Source of the DNA: CAXXIC01 sp964534355
GTDB lineage: Bacteria; Bacteroidota; Bacteroidia; Bacteroidales; UBA7332
Assembly (NCBI GenBank): GCA_964534355.1
Contig: CAZHNZ010000173.1
Coordinates: forward strand, 1 to 6,639
DNA length: 6,639 bases
Direction of reading: 5' to 3'
Part shown: piece by piece, positions 1-6,627 of the stretch
Numbering within the stretch: position 1 is the stretch's first letter
Layout of the letters: each line of letters starts with the position of its first letter
Notes under the pieces: generated by a model
What the model was told of the DNA's origin: nothing
Seen by the model: the letters and a program-made list of their open reading frames with translations, nothing else
Database searches by the model: none
Made by a program: the position numbers and the translations under genes

Positions 1-25
1 CCCGCCAAGCTTTGTGTTTGGCGGG
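1..25. other. GC-rich hairpin at the window edge (possible terminator or attC stem)
   Basis: CCCGCCAA (1-8) and TTGGCGGG (18-25) form a perfect 8-bp stem around a 9-nt loop. The stem may extend to the left of the window. On the + strand it is followed by GTGTTTTA, a weak T-rich tail, so it could end a transcript arriving from the left. On the minus strand it lies 55 nt beyond the stop codon of the ATPase gene and could terminate that gene, but any U-tract would be outside the window. It also sits where the central stem of an attC site would be if the GTTAGGC core at 65-71 is a recombination site. Confidence 0.5.
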
Positions 26-64
26 GTGTTTTACGTTTGGGGTGTCGCGTTTAAGCCCTATGAT

Positions 65-78
65 GTTAGGCACAGTAA
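65..78 (+). repeat. Inverted core site, left copy (attC-like GTTAGGC)
   Basis: The sequence is GTTAGGCACAGTAA. It is the inverted partner of 1757-1770, matching at 13 of 14 positions. GTTAGGC fits the integron R-prime consensus GTTRRRY. It begins next to the 3' end of the ATPase gene: on the minus strand the TAA stop (81-83) is 9 nt before GCCTAAC, and the next bases are ATCATAGGGCTTAAACGC, followed by the hairpin at 1-25. This resembles the first half of an attC site directly after a cassette gene. Seen: the repeat and its position. Inferred: recombination function. Terminal inverted repeats of a small element are the main alternative. Confidence 0.5.
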
Positions 79-80
79 TT

Positions 81-1733
81 TTAATTTAAGTCAATTGTTC
101 GTCTATAAATAGCAGGTACTTTATAAGTTCTACTGTCAATTTGTGACAAATAACCTAGTAGGCATAAATATTTCATTATTCTGTCACATTCTTCTTTTGC
201 ACAATTATAAATTTTAAGATTGATATCTCCGTAATTTATCTTTTCATGCGTCATCGAAAGTTGATTAATTCGCAAGAATATGCTCTGAGCCTCCTTTGAG
301 AATAGTAATTTGTAAATATTTCTCAACTCTTCATTTTGTAAACGTTCATATACATCTGCCATTACAAAAGAAGAAAATAAACTATATGTTGTTTCACCAT
401 CAACTAAACCAGGATATAAAGTTCTATTAGGAACAATATTATGTTCATCGTAAATATCTAATTGTTGTTTGGCTAGTAGATTTAAAAACCTAAGAATTGT
501 TCGTGGATTGACAAAATTATTACCATCTATGAAATGGGTAAATAGCCAATTATCTAATTCAATGTTTTCCTCCTTGCCTCCAATGTTTATATGGACTAAT
601 GATTTTGGAAAATATAATTTTAAAAATTGATATGAAATGTCATAGCTAATATTCTTAGCTAAATCAATTTTAGTTGAATTATAAAATAAGTTCTTGAAAA
701 ATCTATAGAATTTATTTGCGTGTTTATTAAAGCCTGTTTTCTTTTGGAGATTATTTGCGACGCAGTATTTGAAAAACTCTAAATGATTTCTATTTATTGA
801 TTCAATGGACAAAAATCGCAATACAATAAAATTCAATATTTCAGCCTTAGTCCATTTAAGTTCAATCATTCTATCTCTTATCTTATCATATTCTAAATTA
901 ATCGTATGGGAATAGAACAAATCAGTCCTTAAAAAAATTAATGGCTGAACATGTGTAAGTAAAGAGATTTCTTCAATCGCATAAATAAGACCTTGCAAAT
1001 AGTTTTTTTGGATATCGTATTCTTCTTTCTCTACAAAATTATCAATTCTATCAATTAAAATTCTTGCGGTCAAATTGTTTTTCTTGTAAAAGTCATTAAT
1101 CAGGCTGTATAATTCGTTAAGTTTTAGAGGTTTTGTTTTCTTTTTATTTCCGAAAGTTGGTTTCAGGGAATAATCAATCCCACCAGCACTAAATTTTAAA
1201 ACTACATTAAAGCTCTCAATGTAATCTAAAATATTATACAACTCATAGGCATCTTTAAGATTATCGTACTTTTTTATTTGTGATTGAAATTCACCAAAAT
1301 TTGGTTTATCTGAGTGGTTTTTAATAATATCCTCTATCAATTTAATTGCGAGGTAAAATGACCAAGATACAGTATATTTTTTATGACCAAGATCAGATTT
1401 AAATTTTGTTTTATCGAGGTAACTATCATCATTGTCAAAAGCTTTATTGACAGGGACAAAATGATATCTATTTAAATCAACAATCTTTTTGTGAACTGGA
1501 TATCTTTCAACTAAGGCTTTAAATACAGAACTTTTACCTGCACCTTTGGGGGACAAGACATAGTTGTATTTATTTTTCAGAAGACTACTAATTTCTTTTG
1601 TCAAAACAAAACATTGCTTTAGACTGTCATCTCTTTCACCGTCTAATGATCCAAAATTAAATTCATCTAGAATCCCAACATTAATCGGATTCAATTTCTT
1701 TTCTGAAAAGTTTATCAAATTCCTTTTTCCCAT
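81..1733 (-). CDS. P-loop ATPase, Sll1717-like family
   Basis: A 550-residue soluble protein with no signal peptide or membrane segment. The N-terminus carries FGSLDGERD (about 27-35), like the FG...E.D lead-in of Sll1717-type ATPases. The Walker A motif is SPKGAGKSS (61-69), with the nucleotide-binding GKS at 66-68. A Walker B-like strand is ILIDRIDN (225-232). A sensor-like strand ends in FLRTD (267-271), followed by IRDRMIELKW (285-294). The segment NPRTILRFLNLL (409-420) resembles the helical lid of STAND/KAP-type ATPases. The last 50 residues (CLLGYLSQ...YKVPAIYRR) look like a winged helix. The start is bounded by an in-frame TGA five codons upstream; no Shine-Dalgarno is visible. The gene is closely flanked by inverted GTTAGGC cores and looks like a single-gene cassette. 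Its cellular role is not established. The family call rests on motif recall, not a search. Confidence 0.75.
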   Translation of the reverse strand: MGKRNLINFSEKKLNPINVGILDEFNFGSLDGERDDSLKQCFVLTKEISSLLKNKYNYVLSPKGAGKSSVFKALVERYPVHKKIVDLNRYHFVPVNKAFDNDDSYLDKTKFKSDLGHKKYTVSWSFYLAIKLIEDIIKNHSDKPNFGEFQSQIKKYDNLKDAYELYNILDYIESFNVVLKFSAGGIDYSLKPTFGNKKKTKPLKLNELYSLINDFYKKNNLTARILIDRIDNFVEKEEYDIQKNYLQGLIYAIEEISLLTHVQPLIFLRTDLFYSHTINLEYDKIRDRMIELKWTKAEILNFIVLRFLSIESINRNHLEFFKYCVANNLQKKTGFNKHANKFYRFFKNLFYNSTKIDLAKNISYDISYQFLKLYFPKSLVHINIGGKEENIELDNWLFTHFIDGNNFVNPRTILRFLNLLAKQQLDIYDEHNIVPNRTLYPGLVDGETTYSLFSSFVMADVYERLQNEELRNIYKLLFSKEAQSIFLRINQLSMTHEKINYGDINLKIYNCAKEECDRIMKYLCLLGYLSQIDSRTYKVPAIYRRTIDLN

Positions 1734-1756
1734 TTTGCAATGTTTTCATTTTTCTA

Positions 1757-1770
1757 TTATTGTGCCTAAC
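1757..1770 (-). repeat. Inverted core site, right copy (attC-like GCCTAAC)
   Basis: TTATTGTGCCTAAC on the + strand is the inverse of 65-78 with one mismatch. On the minus strand it reads GTTAGGCACAATAA and lies 23 nt before the ATPase start codon, so the end of the core is 30 nt from ATG. GCCTAAC fits the RYYYAAC consensus. The sequence outside this copy (GAGAGTCTGCGCAAAA) is unrelated to that outside the left copy, so the shared block is only the core and its gene-side flank. No matching GTTAGGC partner lies within a normal attC length further right; the nearest is the imperfect ATTAGGC at 2242-2248. Confidence 0.5.
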
Positions 1771-1801
1771 GAGAGTCTGCGCAAAAACTCCCTTAAAACT
1801 C

Positions 1802-1809
1802 CAAAAATA
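1802..1809 (-). promoter_or_regulatory. Possible -7 box for the ATPase gene
   Basis: On the minus strand the bases read TATTTTTG, matching the Bacteroidota -7 consensus TAnnTTTG, 68 nt upstream of the ATPase start codon. No TTTG or TTG -33 element is found at the usual 17-23 bp spacing, and the region is A/T-rich enough for a chance match. If used, the transcript would cross the GCCTAAC core. Confidence 0.2.
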
Positions 1810-1866
1810 GTAAAAAAATCCGCTTATTGGCTTATTTACTTGCTTAAATTTCAATGAATATTTTGA

Positions 1867-2064
1867 ATCCGAAAAATAAAACTAAAAAAATCCGGTGCAG
1901 CAAAATGGCTTAAAACTAACCATTTGAGGCTAAAACAGCGCACTTATCCTGCTTATATAGCAGCTTATCAATGTCTTAAGTCTTTCAAGGCCATCTGTGA
2001 TATTGGCACAACGAGCCTGATTTACTTCTCCCAAACTTTTGTTTTGCCTTTTGTGAGGAGATGA
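1867..2064 (+). other. Open, start-less stretch; possible gene relic or conserved intergenic repeat
   Basis: This frame is open for 65 codons to a TGA at 2062-2064, with no ATG at its beginning. It encodes a plausible peptide segment (for example DIGTTSLIYFSQTFVLP near the end), but I recognise no family. A small inverted repeat, CTGCT-TATAT-AGCAG, lies at 1949-1963. From about 1920 onward the composition is richer in G and C than the flanking genes. It may be the eroded end of a lost gene or part of the same multicopy element as the repeats at 2083-2381. I would not annotate it as a gene. Confidence 0.25.
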
Positions 2065-2070
2065 ACCGGA

Positions 2071-2083
2071 GTGTCGCAGACAC
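2071..2083. repeat. Short perfect hairpin
   Basis: GTGTC-GCA-GACAC is a 5-bp perfect inverted repeat with a 3-nt loop, just to the left of repeat copy A. Its style (short stem, 3-nt loop) matches the CGAAGCG-AGA-CGCTTCG hairpin inside the neighbouring repeats. It has no counterpart at the same position in copy B. Confidence 0.4.
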
Positions 2084-2122
2084 AGGAGTTTTTGCTTTTC
2101 TCTTACGGCGCAACACTATGCA

Positions 2123-2208
2123 AGTCCGGAGACTGGCTTTTAGCTGTGACGAAGCGAGACTCTTCGCCAAACGACCGCGCTACGGTTTCACACCTACGAC
2201 GAACAGAG
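2123..2208. repeat. Hairpin-rich intergenic repeat, copy A (core)
   Basis: This 86-bp core matches 2297-2381 with five substitutions and one 1-bp gap. Weaker similarity extends left to about 2083. It has the same three hairpin positions as copy B, each with one defect: the outer C-G pair of AGTC-CGGA-GACT is broken by an A at 2122, CGAAGCG-AGA-CTCTTCG has a C/T mismatch, and GACCG-CGCTA-CGGTT ends in a G/T wobble. Translated on the + strand both copies encode SGDWLLAVTKRD, but no convincing gene contains them. Confidence 0.7.
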
Positions 2209-2296
2209 GGTGTTGCTGCAATGGTCAAAACCAATTATAACATTAGGCCAAGCCAACCGCCTGAGTTCATTTTATTCCGCTGTGCGGCACTTTACC

Positions 2297-2381
2297 AGTC
2301 CGGAGACTGGCTTTTAGCAGTGACGAAGCGAGACGCTTCGCCAAACGACCGAGCTACGGTCTCACACTACGCCGAACAGAG
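2297..2381. repeat. Hairpin-rich intergenic repeat, copy B (core)
   Basis: This 85-bp core lies about 174 bp to the right of copy A. It carries three perfect inverted repeats in a row: CCAGTC-CGGA-GACTGG (2295-2310), CGAAGCG-AGA-CGCTTCG (2324-2340) and GACCG-AGCTA-CGGTC (2347-2361). The three are separated by 13 and 6 nt. This is typical of palindromic extragenic elements, in which the folded structure is what is kept. On the minus strand it lies 62 nt beyond the stop of the large cold-shock gene, so it may act as a 3'-end structure for that transcript, although no U-tract follows it directly. The alternative is decayed coding sequence with internal duplication. Confidence 0.7.
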
Positions 2382-2442
2382 AATCCAATTTTAATCATTC
2401 ATACCCTAAAAAAACAAAACGTCAAAAAAGCAACTCAACCTA

Positions 2443-5400
2443 TCATTTTAAAAAAGGCATAACCTCTTTCATCCTATTTTCCCAAACTTGATAATCAATA
2501 GAATCGTGATTTATACGACAAAAGTGTTGCAATTCTTTTTTTGCATCAAAATCGGTAGTATCTTTACCATTCAAACGAGAACGAACACAAATATTACCTT
2601 CAATAAAGTTCTTAATATTCTTGACTGCACTTTCAATCTCGCTTTCAAGACATCTAAAAACATGCGTTGCTTTTGATTTTTCAAATTCTACACTTTCCCA
2701 TACTAAGTAAATATAACCGTTACCTCCTGATATTGAAAACAGAAATGAAACATCTCTTCTTAAAGCACCATACACTTCTGAAACCTGTTCTTGAATATCG
2801 AGTGCTTTAAAATTTGAGTCTTGGTTAGCTAAAAAATTAATACACTGATTACGCGCTGAAACATTGTGAATTATCTTCGTAAGCTGACTAGAAGAAATAT
2901 GCACACGACTGCTTGTCGTTCCTTCTTTTTGGACTTCAGCTATAATTATATTTACTTCAATATTTTCCAAACCCACAATTTCAACTACGCAATTTACATT
3001 ATCAACTGCAATAAATATATCATCAATACGCCTATTATTAAAATATTCTTGAGTAAGCAAATTCCACTCAACTCGTGCAGATTCCCAAGAATAATCCTCC
3101 GTAGCCGTTTTATTATCAAGGAAAACCTGAACTGCACCGTTTTTATAATATAAATTACGCCATTTACATTGGTATGTTATAAGCTCTTCCGTTTCGGAGA
3201 CAACAACAGCTCTTGGCACTTGATTTAGAAACTCTTGCAGACGCTCTTCTTTAGCATATTCTTTTATTCGCTTATTAAATAATTTTCTTTCCTCATTAGA
3301 TAATTGACGTGTCACTTGCACAAATTCAAAATAATTATAGTAACTATTTAGCCCATTTAGCCAAAGTTTCAAACGGTCTAATTTTGATATCTGTGAATAA
3401 TTTTGCTCAAAATACTTATTATAACTATCTTCATTATATTTTCTAAGTGTTTGCAACAGACAATACTCATTAACGTTTGAAAAGAAATCAAATGACATTA
3501 AGCAATCTTCGAACATGATTTTATATTGAAGATCTTGACTCGCCCTTTTAAATGCTGATTTCACAAATGATTCCCTTACAATTTGATTAACATTTTCAGA
3601 TTGAGCAATATATTTAATTTGAGCATAATTACAGAACCCAACACTGTCAAGAATCAATAAATATTTCGTTAAAAGATCGTTCTGAATTTCAACAGAAAGA
3701 AGAATTAAACCATCAACAAACATTTTGCACTTACACTCCAAACTAACACAATCAAATATAGAATATAGTATATTAATTTTCAAAGAATTATCAATCTTAT
3801 CAGTCTGTGCAATAAATACTATTTTATCATAATTACCAAACCACTTACTTGAAAGATTCAATACAAAAAAGTTCAATATTTCATTTTTGTATGGGATTGG
3901 CTCATTTTTAACATCAATTAATTCATCTCGAAACAACATATAAAACTGAATTTCAACATCCGCAACCTCAAAAGCCGACTTCAAAAAACTTTTCTTTAAA
4001 ACATCTTCAAATAAACTAGATTGTGCAATATATTTAATATAATGATACCTCGATGAGTCTATACGACCAAGACTTAACAAGTACAAATGCAATAGCTTAT
4101 ATTGGCTTTCACTTGTCTCTTTTTTAATATCAATAATAACATCCTCAAATAACATTTTATATTGAAATTTTGCATCTGATATTTCAAATACCAATTTAAA
4201 AAAGCACGACTTAACCTGTTCAATAATCTTATCACATTGAGCGATAGAGCATATTTGGAAATAATTAAAAGAATTGATTCGACCTAGTTGAGATAAATAA
4301 TTTTGCAAAAAGACAGTTTGGCGTTCATATGTCTCTTTTTCAATATCAATTAAAACATCCACAAACAACATCATATACTGACATTCTGCATCTGCATACT
4401 CAAATGCTTTCAATAAAAAGGATCTCTTAACAAACTCATCAACCATACCACAATGAGCAATAGATTTTATTTGATAATAATTAGAGGATTTTACCCGACC
4501 AATACCCATTAAAAATTTCTGCAATAAATCTTCCTGATATTCATTTGATCCAGAACTAATATCTATTAAATAATCCTCAAATACTAATTTATATTGACAC
4601 AAAGAATCGGATATTTCAAATGCTAATTTAAAGAATGAAGCTCTAACAATTTCATCAATCTTATCAAACTGTGCTATATTTTTAATTAAATCATAATTCG
4701 AAATAACAATTCCACCCAAGCACAATAAATATTTCCGCAATAAATTGTTCTGGGTTTCAATTATTTCTGCACGAATATCAATTAGCATATCTTCAAATAA
4801 CATTTTGAATTGACATACAGAATCGGATATCTCAAAAGCTGATTTAAAAAAACAAACTTTTACTATTTCATTAATCTTATCAGACTGTCCTACAAATTTA
4901 ATCTTTTCATAATTACAAGAAGAAATACAACCCAAACTCAATAAATATTTCTGCAACAATTCAGTCTGATCGCCAACCATCTCCGCTCGAATATCTATCA
5001 GATTATCCTCAAACAACATCTTGAATTGACATTCAGCATCTGCACACTCAAATGCTAATTTAAAGAATTCCGCTTTAACAACCTTCTCAATTTTACCTAT
5101 ACGAGCAATTAATTTAAGCCGGCTGTAACTTGAAAAATTAATTTTACCAAGGCCCATTAAATACGCCTGCAATAATTCACTTTGACTTTCAGATGACTCT
5201 TTCTTAAATGCAATTAACTTGTCTTTGAATAATATTTTATATTGAAATTTTTTATCCACATTATAAAATATAAATTTAATATAATTAGACTTTACAGCCT
5301 CGTCAATTTTATCAGATTGACAAATAATTTTAGTTAGCTCATAATCAAATCGCTCCTCCCAATCCTCATATAACAACAAAAAACTGCAAAAAAAATCTAT

Positions 5401-6312
5401 TTGACTATCATACGTTTCTTTTTGAATATTAATCAAATTATCGACAAACAACATTCGATAATAACAATCTTTATCTGATTTTTTTATTGCAACTCTTAGA
5501 AACTCCCTTTTAACAGCCTCATCAATTACTTCGGATTCAGCAATCGATTTGATCTGAGCATAAACATTAGTAGTAATACGAAATATTCCTAATAAATATT
5601 TATGCAGAAATTCAGACTGACTCTCTGCTGTTTCAGCTCGAAGATCAATGAGGTTATCATTAAATAACAACCTAAATTTCTCCTCAAAGCCAACGCACTC
5701 AAATACAGATTTAATTAAAAAAGATTTTAGCTCTACATTAACTTTATTTGATTGACAAATTGATTTAATTTGATTGTAATTCCAATAATTAGATCTACGC
5801 AGATACAATAAGTATTTCTGCAACAATCCTTTATGACTCTCGGGTGAACAATTATTCAACCCATCAAGAAATAGCTGACATTTAATTGCCGATATTTTCC
5901 CCTTATTATTTTTTTTACAAAAGATAACAATATCATCATTGGAGATAGAAGTAACTGATAACAAATCTGATACATGAATAAAATAGTCAGTATTATCAGA
6001 AAGAATAAAACCAAATCCTTTAGAAGAATCAAACCACTTAACTATACCTAGATAAACATCTTCTCTAACATCTAGCTTATCGCTCTTTTTACATTTTTTT
6101 AACAGAGCAATTTTACAGGCATTAAACATTCCGTCTTTTTTCTTTGCAGACTCTACCTTAAACGTCACGTCGTCGTTATTTTCGGGAATGTAATCATTTT
6201 CGATTCCGGTTTTATGAAAGAAAATATCCCCCAATTCAGATTTAATAAATCCATATTGCCCGTTGTAAATTTTAATCTTACCTGTGTAGATACTATTATT
6301 CGATTCTGGCAT
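2443..6312 (-). CDS. Tandem cold-shock-domain protein with eleven 72-residue helical repeats
   Basis: A 1289-residue protein with no signal peptide or membrane segment. Residues 8-70 form a divergent cold-shock domain (YGFI, then DIFFH). Residues 86-148 form a canonical one, with KWFD at 92-95, RNP1 KGFGFI at 98-103 and RNP2-like YFIHVS at 110-115; such domains bind single-stranded nucleic acid. Residues 163-950 are eleven tandem helical units. Residues 951-1289 are unrecognised mixed alpha/beta sequence with IYLVWESVEF (1201-1210) and KATHVF (1214-1219). ATG is the only reasonable start: CSD1 begins eight residues in, and an in-frame TAA lies four codons upstream. A TATATTTG box precedes it; no Shine-Dalgarno is seen. 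Known: cold-shock domains bind RNA or ssDNA. Inferred: a cytoplasmic scaffold presenting nucleic acid to a partner. No catalytic motif is evident and the function is unknown. Confidence 0.9.
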   Translation of the reverse strand: MPESNNSIYTGKIKIYNGQYGFIKSELGDIFFHKTGIENDYIPENNDDVTFKVESAKKKDGMFNACKIALLKKCKKSDKLDVREDVYLGIVKWFDSSKGFGFILSDNTDYFIHVSDLLSVTSISNDDIVIFCKKNNKGKISAIKCQLFLDGLNNCSPESHKGLLQKYLLYLRRSNYWNYNQIKSICQSNKVNVELKSFLIKSVFECVGFEEKFRLLFNDNLIDLRAETAESQSEFLHKYLLGIFRITTNVYAQIKSIAESEVIDEAVKREFLRVAIKKSDKDCYYRMLFVDNLINIQKETYDSQIDFFCSFLLLYEDWEERFDYELTKIICQSDKIDEAVKSNYIKFIFYNVDKKFQYKILFKDKLIAFKKESSESQSELLQAYLMGLGKINFSSYSRLKLIARIGKIEKVVKAEFFKLAFECADAECQFKMLFEDNLIDIRAEMVGDQTELLQKYLLSLGCISSCNYEKIKFVGQSDKINEIVKVCFFKSAFEISDSVCQFKMLFEDMLIDIRAEIIETQNNLLRKYLLCLGGIVISNYDLIKNIAQFDKIDEIVRASFFKLAFEISDSLCQYKLVFEDYLIDISSGSNEYQEDLLQKFLMGIGRVKSSNYYQIKSIAHCGMVDEFVKRSFLLKAFEYADAECQYMMLFVDVLIDIEKETYERQTVFLQNYLSQLGRINSFNYFQICSIAQCDKIIEQVKSCFFKLVFEISDAKFQYKMLFEDVIIDIKKETSESQYKLLHLYLLSLGRIDSSRYHYIKYIAQSSLFEDVLKKSFLKSAFEVADVEIQFYMLFRDELIDVKNEPIPYKNEILNFFVLNLSSKWFGNYDKIVFIAQTDKIDNSLKINILYSIFDCVSLECKCKMFVDGLILLSVEIQNDLLTKYLLILDSVGFCNYAQIKYIAQSENVNQIVRESFVKSAFKRASQDLQYKIMFEDCLMSFDFFSNVNEYCLLQTLRKYNEDSYNKYFEQNYSQISKLDRLKLWLNGLNSYYNYFEFVQVTRQLSNEERKLFNKRIKEYAKEERLQEFLNQVPRAVVVSETEELITYQCKWRNLYYKNGAVQVFLDNKTATEDYSWESARVEWNLLTQEYFNNRRIDDIFIAVDNVNCVVEIVGLENIEVNIIIAEVQKEGTTSSRVHISSSQLTKIIHNVSARNQCINFLANQDSNFKALDIQEQVSEVYGALRRDVSFLFSISGGNGYIYLVWESVEFEKSKATHVFRCLESEIESAVKNIKNFIEGNICVRSRLNGKDTTDFDAKKELQHFCRINHDSIDYQVWENRMKEVMPFLK
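3463..5826 (-). repeat. Eleven in-frame tandem repeats, period 72 residues (216 bp)
   Basis: Units in gene order start at 5826, 5610, 5394, 5175, 4959, 4743, 4527, 4311, 4095, 3879 and 3675. Eight units are exactly 72 residues; unit 3 has 73, unit 10 has 68 and unit 11 has 71. Each begins with an LLQKYLLSLG-like helix, then NYxQIKSIAQSDKIDE, VKxSFFKLAFEISD, and CQYKMLFEDxLIDI, then an acidic ESQ-type linker. The spacing of hydrophobic residues suggests about four helices per unit stacked as an alpha-solenoid. Units 4-8 are most alike (AFEISDS.CQ recurs in units 5 and 6), while units 1-3 and 10-11 are diverged, which suggests growth by internal duplication. Confidence 0.9.
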
Positions 6313-6331
6313 CTGTCTTAATTATTTATGT

Positions 6332-6339
6332 CAAATATA
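6332..6339 (-). promoter_or_regulatory. Candidate -7 box of the cold-shock/repeat gene
   Basis: The minus strand reads TATATTTG, a full match to TAnnTTTG, 19 nt before the ATG. Transcription would start within about a dozen bases of the start codon, giving a very short leader. The nearest TTG that could serve as -33 (6367-6369) is 27 bp away, longer than the usual spacing, so the promoter is plausible but incomplete. The site lies in an AT-rich run, so chance is possible. Confidence 0.35.
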
Positions 6340-6594
6340 TATATTTACATTATTTATTTATCCATCCAATATTATATACTTCCTAATAAAATATTACTTG
6401 CAGCGATCGGTCGATTCTTGCAATACTAAAGTTAATACTAAAAAAATCCTCACAACAATCTACCCATTTAACAATCAGTATTTCTCGCAAAAGCAAAGAC
6501 ATCGCCGACATTATATCATAATACATATCATCCTACATTTCAAATTGTGCGCCTCCTGCCCTTTTACTACAAATCATAAATCGAATGTAATTAG

Positions 6595-6627
6595 CAAATA
6601 TAAAACCATCAATTTTTCGCAAATATA
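6595..6627 (-). promoter_or_regulatory. Tandem TATATTTG boxes, candidate distal promoter
   Basis: On the minus strand TTTATATTTGC occurs twice, 25 bp apart. The TATATTTG cores are at 6620-6627 and 6595-6602. The TTTG of the first copy lies 17 bp before the second, so it could serve as the -33 element for the second box. A transcript from here would have a leader of about 280 nt before the cold-shock gene, or would serve a small gene not recognised here. Confidence 0.4.

Noticed and set aside
1985..2170. A 61-codon minus-strand frame.
   Set aside because: It overlaps repeat copy A and the open + strand stretch, has no recognisable domain, and lies in a compositional island where both strands stay open by chance.
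2242..2248. ATTAGGC as a possible third recombination core.
   Set aside because: The first base departs from GTTRRRY, the gene-side extension ACARTAA is absent, and the 472-bp gap to 1770 is too long for an attC site.
2071..2394. A 107-codon + strand frame with an internally repeated peptide (SGDWLLAVTKRD twice).
   Set aside because: It needs a GTG start and coincides with the hairpin repeat. The repetition is explained by duplicated palindromic DNA, and no domain is recognisable.
2400..2442. T-rich minus-strand tail after the cold-shock gene as an intrinsic terminator.
   Set aside because: T-runs are present but no stable hairpin precedes them.
3463..5826. The regular 216-bp period as a possible CRISPR-like or non-coding tandem array.
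   Set aside because: The period is a multiple of three, the reading frame is open throughout, and conservation follows amino-acid positions, so it is a protein repeat.
6383..6511. A 42-codon minus-strand ATG frame between the distal and proximal candidate promoters.
   Set aside because: It has no ribosome binding signal, domain or clear membrane segment. It is kept only as a point to check.
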